A stretch of 64,000 nt of DNA from an uncultured Clostridia bacterium (GCA_947175195.1 CAMWLQ010000001.1:62001-126000), one strand, 5' to 3'. Positions 9,314 through 19,121 are shown, numbered from the stretch's first letter. The notes: generated from the letters alone by a model not told the origin. Made by a program: numbers and translations.

Positions 9314-10648
9314 TTATGCCTCGTTGTCGCCCGTGCCGATTGCCACCTCGTCCACCGAGGCTGGAACGCGTTTGGGGCGCGAACACAATATCATAGCGAC
9401 GGCGGCAAGCACGACCGCTATTGCAAAGCCGTAAATAAACGCCGTAACGGACAGCGACCACTGCAAAACGTTGGCAACAACCGCGGCAACAAGCAGCGCA
9501 AGTCCAGCCGCGGCAAACATTGTCAAATCGAACAGTATAAACACCGAGCCGCTCGTTACGCGCGGCTTGACGGTGAGCAATCTCAATTTGGTTTGGCGCA
9601 CGGCAACAGCGCCGCCCACGCCCAAAATAACGGCGGCAATAATAAGTCCCGCCAGCACGCCGTCGCCCGTTTTGTTAAGCGCGGCAAGCAATGCGAGCAC
9701 GCCGCAGGGCAACGTTACGCACACGATATTCATAACGGACAATTTCATGCTCCTGCGCTTGATACACCGCGCGCAAAAGTACGCGGAAATACCGTACACG
9801 ACAATCACGGTGGCGGCTACGGAAATAATGCCGTACATACCGACGTTAAGCACAAACCCGAAATAAACAAGCAGCGCCGCAACTATGGCATACGCCGCCT
9901 CAAAGAACAGCGCGGACAAATACATTTTTACGTCAAGCCCGCCGAAAAACGAATAGAACACGCTTTTCACGCTTTCCACCCGCCTGCCGCCGAGCCGCGG
10001 GATGCCGTAGAATGTAATAAGGTACTGTGCAAGCGCCAACAATACCGTAACGCCACTCATCACGTACGCGGTGTTAATGTACACCGTGGCTTGGTCGTAC
10101 CGCAAAAACAACGCAAAAGCGACCGCGGCGGCAACGCAGCCCACGGCGCAAACGATTTCGTAAACGGGATATTTATCGACTATACTCACGCCGCCCAGCC
10201 GCGCGCGCACCGAAAATGCGCAGTAGCGGTAAATCATAATAGCCACGGCAAAAATGAGTATGCCAAAGAATACCAAGCAGCTTTGCGACGCGCCCACACC
10301 CACGGCGCTCCACGCCATAACAAAAAACGGCGCTGCGACAAATGCGGAAATGGGCATAACAAAATGATACCTGCCAAACAGCAGTGTGTCGTACTTATGG
10401 ATAGCCATATACATAAGCGGCATAACGGCAAACGGCACAATGCACGCAAGCGGCAAAAACCACATAACAAAGGTGCCGCCGTTGTTCGCCACGTACGGCA
10501 CAAAAAAGAGCAAACACATAATAAGACAGCCCGTCGAAAACGCGTCGCACGACAGTCCTATCTTTTGAACGTTGCTTTCGTACTTGCCCTTAATATCCAA
10601 GGCTAAACTCCAAAAAGTTTTAGGCGGAAAGCGTATACAATCCACCAT
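9314..10648 (-). CDS. Polytopic membrane protein of unknown function
   Basis: 444 residues with about 12 hydrophobic segments and short charged loops; the last 20 residues are polar and acidic. No transporter motif was recognised. It is the last gene of the metK-recD2 operon, 23 nt behind the 310-residue membrane protein. The start codon is uncertain: an internal methionine follows near residue 44, but the longer form places a charged cytoplasmic N-terminus before the first segment and is preferred. Confidence 0.7.
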   Translation of the reverse strand: MVDCIRFPPKTFWSLALDIKGKYESNVQKIGLSCDAFSTGCLIMCLLFFVPYVANNGGTFVMWFLPLACIVPFAVMPLMYMAIHKYDTLLFGRYHFVMPISAFVAAPFFVMAWSAVGVGASQSCLVFFGILIFAVAIMIYRYCAFSVRARLGGVSIVDKYPVYEIVCAVGCVAAAVAFALFLRYDQATVYINTAYVMSGVTVLLALAQYLITFYGIPRLGGRRVESVKSVFYSFFGGLDVKMYLSALFFEAAYAIVAALLVYFGFVLNVGMYGIISVAATVIVVYGISAYFCARCIKRRSMKLSVMNIVCVTLPCGVLALLAALNKTGDGVLAGLIIAAVILGVGGAVAVRQTKLRLLTVKPRVTSGSVFILFDLTMFAAAGLALLVAAVVANVLQWSLSVTAFIYGFAIAVVLAAVAMILCSRPKRVPASVDEVAIGTGDNEA

Positions 10649-10671
10649 TTCAAATTATATCTCAAATAAGG

Positions 10672-11604
10672 TTATTTGTCAATTATAATTTGCCCGTTTA
10701 CGTCGTCCGCGGGCGCGTCGACTGGCAAAGATTTTTCGGCATTGTCACGCTCCGCCGCCTTATCGTCACTCGGCGCGGTAACGGAGCTTACAATCTCGGC
10801 TGACGGCGGCGCAAAAAGCGAAAGCGCCAGCTCCTTTTCCCCGCCGTCGAGCGATATGCGTTTTAATCTTTTGGACGCGGCAACCTGCTTTTCCAGCTGC
10901 TCGTATGCCCTGCCGTCGTCGAACGGCTTGCCGGTGTTGAGCACGGCAACGGCGCCGTTTTTGACAAGCACGTCCATAAGCCGCGCGGCATCGCCGCCCT
11001 TGTCCCCGCCGTACAGGCAAAGCGCCTTGTATGCGCCGTCAATCACCTTGACGTTTATAAGCGTGTGCACGGCTGTCAGCACGCGCTCGTCGGAGAAACA
11101 TTCCGCGGACATAAGATAACCCACTGCGGGCGCGTCCGCCTTTTGCGACTTGGCGTTTCTCGGCGCATTCATCCACTTGGTAAAGCCGACGCAAAGCGCG
11201 GCGGCGCACAATATAAACGCGAGTACGTCGGCAAGCAACCGCACCGCCCAAATATCCACCGCGAGTTTGATTAAAAAGTCAAACCCGACGACGATTCCGA
11301 CCGCGACCAAAAGCCCGAGCAGTACCGCAATAATGCCGCGCGTACCCACACTGTCTTTAAGTCCGTGCACGGCGGTAGCGACCGAAGAGATAAGCCGATA
11401 AACAGCCTTTGCCGACAGTCCGAACATAAGCGCGATAAGCGCCGTAGACACGACGGTAATTACAATTTGGTACTCGCGCTTGACAACGTGAGGATAGAAC
11501 AAAAAATACTGCCACAGCGCAAGAAATCCCAATCCCGCGCCTATCAAAACAAGCGCGGCTCGCAGTATTATCAGCTTAACTTTATCGTAGCTATTTTGGG
11601 TCAT
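10672..11604 (-). CDS. Membrane protein of unknown function with a soluble C-terminal half
   Basis: 310 residues. Four hydrophobic segments lie in roughly the first 150 residues, followed by a soluble, probably cytoplasmic half rich in Ala, Asp and Lys with a low-complexity acidic tail. No known domain was recognised. It starts 18 nt after recD2 ends and is followed 23 nt later by a second membrane protein, so the two may act together. Function unknown. Confidence 0.7.
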   Translation of the reverse strand: MTQNSYDKVKLIILRAALVLIGAGLGFLALWQYFLFYPHVVKREYQIVITVVSTALIALMFGLSAKAVYRLISSVATAVHGLKDSVGTRGIIAVLLGLLVAVGIVVGFDFLIKLAVDIWAVRLLADVLAFILCAAALCVGFTKWMNAPRNAKSQKADAPAVGYLMSAECFSDERVLTAVHTLINVKVIDGAYKALCLYGGDKGGDAARLMDVLVKNGAVAVLNTGKPFDDGRAYEQLEKQVAASKRLKRISLDGGEKELALSLFAPPSAEIVSSVTAPSDDKAAERDNAEKSLPVDAPADDVNGQIIIDK

Positions 11605-11622
11605 GAATTACCTCGCAAATCG

Positions 11623-13791
11623 CTATTCGCCGTAGAGTTTGAGCATATCCGACTTGGCATCGTTAATGAATATACTCAGCGCGGAAAACCGTTCGGCAAC
11701 GTAATTGTTTTCCACCATGCGTTTAATGTTGTACTCGTCGCCCACCAGTACCGCCATTTTTTTGGCGCGCGTGATTGCCGTATACAAAAGGTTGCGCGTC
11801 ATAATAACGGGCGATCCGCCCACAACGGGCATTACCACCGCGTCAAACTCGCAGCCCTGGCTTTTGTGCACGGTCACGGCGTAAGACAAAATAAGCTGGC
11901 GCTTAATTTCGCCCGCGTACATCACCCGCCGCCCGTCCTCGAACTCAACCTCTATCTCGCCCGTTTCGAATATGTGCGAAACGATACCTATATCGCCGTT
12001 GAACACGCCCGTGCCCACAGCCGCGCCGCGCGTCCATTCCAGTTCGTAGTTGTTTACCGTATGCATAACGCGGTCGCCCTCGGCAAAGTTAATGTCACCC
12101 ACCGCAACCGACTTTTTAGCGCCGCCGTTAAGCGACTTTTGCAGCCGCGCGTTAAGGTTGTGCACGCCGCACACGCCGTTTTTCAGCGCCGCTATCACCT
12201 GAATTTTGGACGGCTCTATACCGCAAAAATCGGTAATGCGCGTGGTGGCAAGCTCGACAGTCATATCCGCCGTTTCTATGGGGCTGCGCATACGGAAGAA
12301 AAAGAAATCCCCTTTTTTTGCCGTAAGGTCGGGCATATGCCCCGCGTTTATCTCGTGCGCGTTGAGCGCAATAAGGCTTGTTTGCGATTGGCGGTAAATA
12401 AAGCTCAGCCGCGTTACGGGCACAAGTCCGCTGTCTATGAGGTCGCGCAAAACGTTGCCCGCGCCCACCGACGGCAGCTGGTCGGAATCGCCCACTATTA
12501 TCAGCTTGGTGCCGTCCGAAATCTTGTCCAGCAGCATTTTGAACAAAAATATATCCACCATGGAAAACTCGTCCACTATCACGGCGGAGGTGGTAAACTT
12601 TGCCCCATCCTCAAGCGAAAGTATGGCGCGGTGAATGGTGGACGCCTCCCTGCCGCACCCCTCGGTTATGCGCTTGGCGGCACGCCCCGTGGGCGCAAGC
12701 AGCGTCGCGTTAAGCGACATGGAATCGAGCACAAAAAGTATGCAGTTTATAATGGTGGTCTTGCCCGTACCCGGTCCGCCCGTAATGACGGACGCGCCCG
12801 AGAACACCGCCTTTTCCACAGCCTCGCGCTGCGTGTCGTGCAGCACAATGCCGTTTATTTGCTGAAACCTATCTATTATATCCGATATGTCGGCGGGGAC
12901 CTCGCCGTCGTTGTCCACACGCTTTACAAGCCGCACGGCAACCGACCTTTCGGTGCGGTAGTAATATTCCTGCATTACCGCGCCGTCAAACGGCTCTACC
13001 GTCCTACGCGCAATAAGCAAATCGTCGTAAGCCTTGTTAAGCATATTCTCGTCGTACTCGCCCAGCACGCTCTTTGCAGCGGCAAAACACCGCTCGCGCG
13101 GCAGGTACGTGTTGCCCTCTTTTTCGCACGCCGTTTTAAGTGCGTAAACGAGCCCCGCCCGCATGCGGAACTCGCCCAGCATATCCACGCCCATTGACTG
13201 CGCTATCTTGTCGGCGGTCAAAAACCCTATGCCGCCCACGTCCTCTATCAGTATATACGGATTTGACTTGACGGTGGCAACGGTTGCCGCGCCGTACACG
13301 GAATACAGTTTCATCGCAAGGTTGACCGATATTCCGTACCCCGCCAAAAACATTATGGCGTCGCGCTCGGCGCGCAGTGTTTCAAACGATTCCGATATTT
13401 TTTTCGCCTTTGCCGCCGAGATACCCTTGACCTCGGCAAGCCGATCCGGCGTATTTTCTATTACGTCTATTGTTTTCGAGCCGAACTTTTCGGCTATGCG
13501 CGCGGCGGTCTTTTCGCCCACGCCCTCGATAAGTCCCGAGCCCAAAAACCTGATAATCCCGTACACGGTATGCGGCATGCTCAGCCGCGCCCCGCTCGCC
13601 TTAAACTGCATACCGAACTTGGGATGTAGTACAAACTCTCCCTCAAGCTCCACGCAGTCACCGGGTGTGACGGGCGGCAACGTACCCGCAACGGTAACCT
13701 GGTCGCCGTTGCTGTCAAGAATAAGCACCGTCCAACCGTTTTCGTCGTTGCGAAATATTATCTCCTCTACCGAGCCGGTTATTTTTTCCAC
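11623..13791 (-). CDS. recD2: RecD2-type SF1 DNA helicase
   Basis: 722 residues. An N-terminal OB-like and helix-hairpin-helix region (about 1-200) precedes the helicase core. Walker A is GGPGTGKTT near residue 337; motif II is in VDEFSMVD; the C-terminal UvrD-like motif is TVHKSQGCEFD. RecD2 proteins are 5'-3' helicases outside RecBCD, linked to repair and mismatch tolerance. The gene begins one base after the metK stop, implying translational coupling, and is followed by two membrane-protein genes. Confidence 0.93.
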   Translation of the reverse strand: MEKITGSVEEIIFRNDENGWTVLILDSNGDQVTVAGTLPPVTPGDCVELEGEFVLHPKFGMQFKASGARLSMPHTVYGIIRFLGSGLIEGVGEKTAARIAEKFGSKTIDVIENTPDRLAEVKGISAAKAKKISESFETLRAERDAIMFLAGYGISVNLAMKLYSVYGAATVATVKSNPYILIEDVGGIGFLTADKIAQSMGVDMLGEFRMRAGLVYALKTACEKEGNTYLPRERCFAAAKSVLGEYDENMLNKAYDDLLIARRTVEPFDGAVMQEYYYRTERSVAVRLVKRVDNDGEVPADISDIIDRFQQINGIVLHDTQREAVEKAVFSGASVITGGPGTGKTTIINCILFVLDSMSLNATLLAPTGRAAKRITEGCGREASTIHRAILSLEDGAKFTTSAVIVDEFSMVDIFLFKMLLDKISDGTKLIIVGDSDQLPSVGAGNVLRDLIDSGLVPVTRLSFIYRQSQTSLIALNAHEINAGHMPDLTAKKGDFFFFRMRSPIETADMTVELATTRITDFCGIEPSKIQVIAALKNGVCGVHNLNARLQKSLNGGAKKSVAVGDINFAEGDRVMHTVNNYELEWTRGAAVGTGVFNGDIGIVSHIFETGEIEVEFEDGRRVMYAGEIKRQLILSYAVTVHKSQGCEFDAVVMPVVGGSPVIMTRNLLYTAITRAKKMAVLVGDEYNIKRMVENNYVAERFSALSIFINDAKSDMLKLYGE

Positions 13792-13792
13792 T

Positions 13793-14959
13793 CTAAATGT
13801 TTGCCTTGATTTTATTTACGCTGTCAAGCTGTTCCCACGGCAGGTTGGGCTTGCCAAAGTGTCCGTAGTTGGTGGTCAGCCTGTAAATAGGCTTTTTAAG
13901 TCCCAGCTTGTCCGAAATCGCCGCTGGACGGAAATCGAACACGCGGTTGATAACCTCGAGAATTTTCTTGTCGTCGCCCGTGCCGTAAGAATCTACAAAC
14001 AGCGATACGGGACGCGCCTTGCCTATGGCGTAGCCCACCTGCAAAAGCAGCCTATCGCACAGTCCCGCCGCGACAACGTTTTTGCACACGTACCGCGCGT
14101 AATAGGACGCCGAACGGTCCACCTTGGACGCGTCCTTGCCCGAAAACGCACCGCCGCCGTGCGCGATTGCGCCGCCGTAGGTGTCTACGATAATTTTTCT
14201 GCCCGTAACGCCGGTATCGCCCGCAGGTCCGCCCACTACAAACCGACCGGTCGGGTTGATCAGTATTTCGGCGCCGTCCATAAGCTTTTCGGGTATAACG
14301 CGTTTGATAACACATTCTATAATGCCGTCGCGTATATCGGTTTCGGTGACGTTCTCGTCATGCTGTGCGGAAACTACCACGGTCTTTACTCCGACGGGCG
14401 CGCCGTCAACGTATTTAAGCGCGACCATTGCTTTGCCGTCGGGGCGCAAAAAGTCGAGCTCGTTCGACTTGCGCACTGCGGCAAGCTGCTTGGTAAGCGC
14501 GTGCGCAAGCGTAATGGGCATGGGCATAAGCTCGTCGTTCTCGTTGCACGCATAACCGAACATCATGCCCTGATCGCCGGCGCCCACCGCGTCGTACTTG
14601 TCGGCGGAAATCCCCGTGCGGTTTTCCAGCGAACGCGTAACGCCGCAAGCAATATCGGGCGACTGACCGTTTATGCAGTTAAGCACCGCGCAGGTACGGT
14701 AATCGAATCCGAGCGCGGGGTCGGTGTACCCAACCTCCTTTATAGTGGAGCGCGCTATCTTTTGTACGTCAATAAAATCGGTCGCGGTATCGAACTCGCC
14801 GAGCACGACGGCAAGTCCCGTGGCGCAGCACACCTCGCACGCAATGCGACTGTTCTCGTCCTTTTCGAGCGCAGCGTCCAAAATACTGTCGGCAATGTAA
14901 TCACAAACTTTATCGGGATGTCCTTCCGTCACGCTTTCCGACGATATAATTCTTTCCAT
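13793..14959 (-). CDS. metK: S-adenosylmethionine synthetase
   Basis: Makes SAM from methionine and ATP. 388 residues, normal length. The signatures GHPDK near the N-terminus, [12 protein letters not shown] and GGGAFSGKD are intact. A GGAGG site is placed well before the ATG. A promoter at 14999-15027 leaves a leader of only about 30 nt, too short for a SAM riboswitch. It is the first gene of an operon with recD2 and two membrane proteins. Confidence 0.97.
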   Translation of the reverse strand: MERIISSESVTEGHPDKVCDYIADSILDAALEKDENSRIACEVCCATGLAVVLGEFDTATDFIDVQKIARSTIKEVGYTDPALGFDYRTCAVLNCINGQSPDIACGVTRSLENRTGISADKYDAVGAGDQGMMFGYACNENDELMPMPITLAHALTKQLAAVRKSNELDFLRPDGKAMVALKYVDGAPVGVKTVVVSAQHDENVTETDIRDGIIECVIKRVIPEKLMDGAEILINPTGRFVVGGPAGDTGVTGRKIIVDTYGGAIAHGGGAFSGKDASKVDRSASYYARYVCKNVVAAGLCDRLLLQVGYAIGKARPVSLFVDSYGTGDDKKILEVINRVFDFRPAAISDKLGLKKPIYRLTTNYGHFGKPNLPWEQLDSVNKIKANI

Positions 14960-14998
14960 GTTATCCTCCGCATAAATCTTTCGATATTAACCACCATA

Positions 14999-15027
14999 AA
15001 TATATACTACAATGATTATTTTGTCAA
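14999..15027 (-). promoter_or_regulatory. Sigma-A promoter of metK
   Basis: TTGACA (complement of 15022-15027), 17-bp spacer, TATATT (complement of 14999-15004). Confidence 0.75.
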
Positions 15028-15089
15028 GCAAGCGCATAAAAAACGCGAATACTTGTAAGAAATTTGTAGAATAAACTACTTTATAAGTA

Positions 15090-15118
15090 TTGACAACAAA
15101 AATAATCAGTGATATAAT
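15090..15118 (+). promoter_or_regulatory. Consensus sigma-A promoter of the coiled-coil gene
   Basis: TTGACA 15090-15095, 17-bp spacer, TATAAT 15113-15118. It excludes upstream in-frame start codons and supports a start at 15150. Confidence 0.85.
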
Positions 15119-15149
15119 ATTAAAAATTTTATCCATATCAGGAGGAATG

Positions 15150-16454
15150 ATGCAAACATTATTTGACTTTTTTGTAAAGGTTTTCAGCCTTGGTGATCCT
15201 GAAACCAATGCTAACTTTTACAACAAATTAGCGTCCATCTTTACGGGCGCCGTGGTTGTGGCAGCCGTTATGATCGTAGTCGTAATTATACTTGCGATTA
15301 CAATCGCTGTATTGGCAGTAAAGAACCACAACAAAAAGCGGCAGATCAAGGACAATGCGCAAATCATCGAGGACAACGCCGAAACGCGCAACCGCATACG
15401 CAACGAAATCGAGCCGATTGTCCGCAAAGAGGTCGAGCTTGAGTACAAAGACAAGCTGCCCAAGTCCGGCGTTACCGACGAGCAGTACGAGCGTCTCAGA
15501 AAGAAACTGGACGAAAAAGACGCTCAAATCAAAGAGCTCGGCAGAGCGCTTGAGCAGGCAAACGCCGCAACCCACGCTATTTCCGCAAACACCAACACGT
15601 CGGAAATTTCCAAGACCGTTGCCGATTTGACGCTGCAAAACTCCATGCTCACCGACCAAAACAACCAGTACCACAACGAAATTATCGAGCTGCAGGAAGA
15701 AATCGTCAAGCTCAAAGAACAAAAAGGCAAACAGCAAGTCGCGGCTGAAAAAGCCAAGCAAAAGGCTGTTGCAAAAGCCAAAGCCGACATCGCCAAAGAG
15801 GCTGAAATGAAAGCCGCCAAAGAAAAAGCGGCGCAGGAAAAAGCGGCAGCCAAAGAGGCCGAAATGAAGGCAAAGAAAGAGGCAGCCGAAAAAGCCAAAG
15901 CCGAAAAAGCAGCCGCCGACAAAGAGGCAAGAGAAAAAGCCAAAGCCGAAAAGGCAGCCGCCGATAAAGCCGCCAAGGAAAAAGCCAAGGCGGAAAAAGA
16001 GGCAGCCGAAAAAGCACTTAGAGAGGCAGCCGAAAAGGTAGCAAAAGAAATAGCCGAAAAGACCGCTAAGGAAACGGCGGAAAAGGTAGCCGAAAAGACC
16101 GCGGAAAAGACCGCTAAGGAAACGGCAAAAGAGGCGGCCAAGGAAACGGCTGAAAAGACCGCTAAAGAAACCGCAAAAGAGGTTGCCAAAGAGGCAGCCG
16201 CCACAATGGCTACAAACGCCGACGGCGACGAATACGACAACGAATTCGGCGACGAAAACTCGGCAATCAAAGTTACGCTCAAATTCGACGAGGAAAAGGG
16301 CGACTGGGTAATCGAACGTTCGGATATGAATAGAGCGTTCAGGCGCATAGCCACCAAAGCCGAGGCACTACCCGTTGCACGCGACCTTGCCAAACGTTTG
16401 GAGGCACAGCTCATCGTCCACAACAAGGACGGCAAGCTCAGCTACAACCTGTAA
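15150..16454 (+). CDS. Membrane-anchored Ala/Lys/Glu coiled-coil protein with a C-terminal DUF2188-like domain
   Basis: About 434 residues from the ATG four bases after AGGAGG (15140-15145); an adjacent ATG at 15147 is possible. One transmembrane segment spans roughly residues 31-57. A polar coiled coil follows, then about 190 residues of near-pure A, K, E and T repeats of the AEKTAKETAKE type. The last 60 residues (GDWVIERSDMNRAFRRIATK, then ARDLAKRLEAQLIVHNKDGK) match the DUF2188 pattern. The topology suggests a short outside end and a long cytoplasmic rod, but the direction is inferred. Function unknown; a tether or spacer is plausible. Its own consensus promoter and terminator make it monocistronic. 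Confidence 0.85.
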   Translation: MQTLFDFFVKVFSLGDPETNANFYNKLASIFTGAVVVAAVMIVVVIILAITIAVLAVKNHNKKRQIKDNAQIIEDNAETRNRIRNEIEPIVRKEVELEYKDKLPKSGVTDEQYERLRKKLDEKDAQIKELGRALEQANAATHAISANTNTSEISKTVADLTLQNSMLTDQNNQYHNEIIELQEEIVKLKEQKGKQQVAAEKAKQKAVAKAKADIAKEAEMKAAKEKAAQEKAAAKEAEMKAKKEAAEKAKAEKAAADKEAREKAKAEKAAADKAAKEKAKAEKEAAEKALREAAEKVAKEIAEKTAKETAEKVAEKTAEKTAKETAKEAAKETAEKTAKETAKEVAKEAAATMATNADGDEYDNEFGDENSAIKVTLKFDEEKGDWVIERSDMNRAFRRIATKAEALPVARDLAKRLEAQLIVHNKDGKLSYNL

Positions 16455-16475
16455 TCAATCCCCTATCCCAAAACA

Positions 16476-16502
16476 AAAAACCGCCTAATGGTGGTTTTTT
16501 TT
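16476..16502 (+). terminator. Intrinsic terminator
   Basis: AAACCGCC / TAAT / GGTGGTTT, with one G-U pair, then a T run to 16502. Confidence 0.8.
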
Positions 16503-16718
16503 AATGCAAAATTATGCGGCTACGCCTAGATTTCTCCGCTCTGTGCTGACGCACATCGGTCGAAATGATGGGTAGTTATAGTATCACTTTCAATAATTGC
16601 TTATCAATACAAATAAGTGTACGATTTTATTCCCATCACCCCGACCATCGCGGAGGGGTCTAGGCGACCCGCCGCATAGCGGTTTAGCAGTTATACTTAA
16701 TTCCGAATTCCAAATTAA

Positions 16719-16976
16719 TTACAGCAACATCGCCGCGGCGATCACTATCCCCGCCCCCGGCAGTCCGAGCACGCCAACCAATATGGAGTTAAATGCGTTA
16801 AGCGGCAGCGATATAATATTAAACGCCGAAAGCCCCGCAATAAGCGCGCCGCCCGCGAGCGAATTGATAACAAGCCGCAGTATCCCGCGCGTTTTAAGGT
16901 GCATAACCCACGCCACAACAGCTATAAGCAGCGCCGCCGCCCCGAATATCAAAACCGTTTCCCAACCGAATTTCAT
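16719..16976 (-). CDS. BofA-like small membrane protein
   Basis: 85 residues from the ATG at 16976; a longer frame starts 13 codons upstream. The pattern fits BofA, the inhibitor of pro-sigma-K processing: a hydrophobic N-terminal helix, then INSLAGGALIAGLSAF...LPLNAFNSILVGVLGLPG, close to the family's N-xx-GG and G-LG-PG motifs. In Bacillus BofA holds SpoIVFB inactive in the forespore membrane. No partner gene is near, so a sporulation role here is inference; BofA-like proteins also occur outside clear spore formers. A large palindromic repeat lies upstream. Confidence 0.72.
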   Translation of the reverse strand: MKFGWETVLIFGAAALLIAVVAWVMHLKTRGILRLVINSLAGGALIAGLSAFNIISLPLNAFNSILVGVLGLPGAGIVIAAAMLL

Positions 16977-17047
16977 ACTGTAATATATGACCGCACGCCC
17001 CGCGCAATCAGTCACATATCGTTTGTTTTTGTCGAATGTAAAATAAA

Positions 17048-17150
17048 GTTGAGACTCCTCGCGTTGCTCGGAGTGACAAAAGTGTATTGGTTTGGATGCG
17101 TATTAGGCAAACTTTCTTTTGTCACTCCGAACGCAGTGAGGAGTCTCAAC
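17048..17150. repeat. Interspersed inverted repeat, copy 1
   Basis: Two 35-bp arms in opposite orientation, GTTGAGACTCCTC...GGAGTGACAAAAG (17048 on) and its complement ending at 17150, enclose about 33 bp. Related copies are at 30504-30597 and, as a single arm, 61908-61940. Confidence 0.85.
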
Positions 17151-17177
17151 CTTTTTATAATTATTCATTCTTAATTC

Positions 17178-18440
17178 TTAATTATCCACCACGCAGTTAA
17201 GCGCGATAACAAACGTACTGCCCTTGCCCTTTTCGCTCTCGACGGAAATCTTTCCGCCCATCATTTCCACTATTTGCTTGCATATAGTCAAGCCCAGTCC
17301 GCTCGAGCCGGACTCCCTGCCGCGCACCTTGTCGCAGCGGAAAAACCTGTCGAATATTTGCGCTTGGTCGGCTTGCGATATACCCATGCCGTTGTCCTGC
17401 ACGGCAATTTCCACGCCGCCCTCCACGCACTCTATAAACAGCTTGATAACGCCGTTTTCTGCGGGCGTATACTTAATGGCGTTGTCCACCAGCGTGCGCA
17501 CCGCCTCGGTAAGCAAGTTCTTGTCGGTATTCAGCGTGACGGACAGTTCACCCACAAGCTCGATTTGGTGTCCCGTATTGAGCAGCTTGTAGCCGTCCAC
17601 AACCTCCGCCACCGTTTCGTAAAGGTTAAACTCCGTGCAGTTAAGCGCAAAGTCGCCCAGCTTGGCAAGCCACAAAAGCTGTTCGACAATGCGTTTCATA
17701 TTCTCGCTTTCGCGCGATATGGCGTCCACCGCCTCGTCCAAAACGTTAGGGTCGGACTTGCCCCACCGCCGCAAAAGATTGGCATAGCCCGCAATGACCG
17801 CAAGCGGCGTTTTCAGCTCGTGCGACGCGTCGGACACAAAGTTCTCCTGCCGCTCAAACGCCTGCTGCAACGAATCGAGCATGGAATTTATTTGATTGGT
17901 AAGCTCCATCAGCTCGTCCTGCGAATCGACGGGATCGAGCCGTGCCGCCGAAATATTCTCCTCGGAAATTTCTTTAACCCTACGCGTTATCTTGCGCACG
18001 GGATAAATCATGTACTGGCTGGAAAATCCGCCCAGCACCGCGCCGAGTATAATAAACACCAAAACGACCACGACGGAGGTTATAATAAGCCGCTGCATAT
18101 ACGCGGCGGATATGCTCTCCCCGCTGTCGGAAATTTTGCCTATGCTTGCAAGCATAAACGCGGCATAACCGATAAGTATAAGCCCGAACACGACGGTAAA
18201 TACCACGGTAGTTTTGGCGGTAATTCCCATCTTGAATTTTTTGGACAGCTTTCTAAACCCCATCACGCACAACGTGATCGGAAAGAAAATGCAGCAAACT
18301 ATTTTAAACGCAATAGAGCGCGACTTGGATTTATGCCCATCCTCGCGCTCGGAATTTCCGGATTTTATTTCCGCTATGGTTTGCTTAACGGCCTCTTTGT
18401 TTTCCTCGCCGATAGCAATGCTTTTGTCGTCGTCGTTCAT
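17178..18440 (-). CDS. Membrane sensor histidine kinase
   Basis: 420 residues: a polar N-terminus, hydrophobic segments near 44-62, 77-100 and 117-139, a HAMP-like linker, HisKA with the phospho-acceptor H207 in SDASHELKTP, and a HATPase domain with VDNAIKYTP, DNGMGI and GLGLTICKQI. It overlaps the response regulator gene by an ATGA junction, so the pair is co-translated. The outside loop between the membrane segments is very short, about 15-17 residues, so it probably senses within or near the membrane. The signal is unknown. Confidence 0.93.
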   Translation of the reverse strand: MNDDDKSIAIGEENKEAVKQTIAEIKSGNSEREDGHKSKSRSIAFKIVCCIFFPITLCVMGFRKLSKKFKMGITAKTTVVFTVVFGLILIGYAAFMLASIGKISDSGESISAAYMQRLIITSVVVVLVFIILGAVLGGFSSQYMIYPVRKITRRVKEISEENISAARLDPVDSQDELMELTNQINSMLDSLQQAFERQENFVSDASHELKTPLAVIAGYANLLRRWGKSDPNVLDEAVDAISRESENMKRIVEQLLWLAKLGDFALNCTEFNLYETVAEVVDGYKLLNTGHQIELVGELSVTLNTDKNLLTEAVRTLVDNAIKYTPAENGVIKLFIECVEGGVEIAVQDNGMGISQADQAQIFDRFFRCDKVRGRESGSSGLGLTICKQIVEMMGGKISVESEKGKGSTFVIALNCVVDN

Positions 18441-19108
18441 CTTATAACATAACCCGCGCCGCGCACGGTTTCTATAATGTTCACTTTGTAAGTATTATCA
18501 ATTTTGGCACGTAAATACCTTATGTAAACGTCCACAACATTGGTGCTGCCGTAAAAATCAAACCCCCACACCTCGTCCAACAGCGTTTCGCGCGAGATAA
18601 CCACGTTGCGGTGCTGCATGAGGTAAAGCAAAAGATCGAATTCCTTTTTGGTAAGGTCTATCGGCGCGCCCGCGTATGTTGCGACGCGCGCGTCGGGATT
18701 GACCGACAAGTCGCCGCAAATCATATTGTTACCGGACGGCGCGACGGCGTTTTTGGTATGCAGCCGTATACGCGCCAAAAGCTCTTCTATGGCAAACGGT
18801 TTGGTCATGTAATCGTTAGCGCCTATGTCAAGCCCTGTCACCTTATCCACCACTTGGTCGCGCGCCGTAAGAATGATTACGGGCGTTTGCTTGGACATAC
18901 GCAGGCGGCGCAACACCTCTATGCCGTTCAGCGACGGCAGCATTACGTCCAAAATAATAAGGTCGAAATCGGCGGCAAGCGCAATGTTGAGCGCCTCTCG
19001 CCCGTCGCCGCAAATGGTGCAGGCATAGTTTTCGTGCTCCAGCTCAAGCTGCAAAAACCGCGAAATTTGCGCCTCGTCCTCGACTATAAGTATGCTTTTT
19101 CTTTCCAT
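18437..19108 (-). CDS. OmpR/PhoB-family response regulator
   Basis: 223 residues: a receiver domain with phospho-acceptor D54 in LIILDVMLPS, then a winged-helix DNA-binding domain with the typical VSRETLL-like VISRETLLDEVWG and RYLRAKID signatures. It is the first gene of the pair with the histidine kinase. A perfect palindrome, TTTCGTAT/ACC/ATACGAAA on the minus strand, sits 14-32 nt before the start and may be an operator. The target genes are unknown. Confidence 0.94.
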   Translation of the reverse strand: MERKSILIVEDEAQISRFLQLELEHENYACTICGDGREALNIALAADFDLIILDVMLPSLNGIEVLRRLRMSKQTPVIILTARDQVVDKVTGLDIGANDYMTKPFAIEELLARIRLHTKNAVAPSGNNMICGDLSVNPDARVATYAGAPIDLTKKEFDLLLYLMQHRNVVISRETLLDEVWGFDFYGSTNVVDVYIRYLRAKIDNTYKVNIIETVRGAGYVIR

Positions 19109-19121
19109 AAGCCGTTTCCGT

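Noticed and set aside
11365..13197. 610-residue open frame on the plus strand across recD2
   Set aside because: It is antisense to a clear helicase gene, rich in Arg/His, without an SD or recognisable domains; long antisense frames are common in this GC-skewed codon usage (also 5344-6753, 7809-9434, 13163-15058).
14960..15027. SAM riboswitch before metK
   Set aside because: The promoter leaves only about 30 nt before the start codon, too short for any SAM class.
15090..15146. Upstream start of the coiled-coil gene
   Set aside because: The first codons would lie in the consensus promoter (15090-15118), before the predicted transcription start.
15770..16210. CRISPR-like tandem repeats
   Set aside because: Repeats are in frame, vary in length and code for AEK/AKE units; no equal spacers. 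No CRISPR array was found in the window.
15524..16435. 303-residue antisense frame of Ala/Ser/Phe repeats
   Set aside because: It mirrors the A/K/E repeats of the coiled-coil gene on the other strand; the low-complexity codons leave the antisense frame open.
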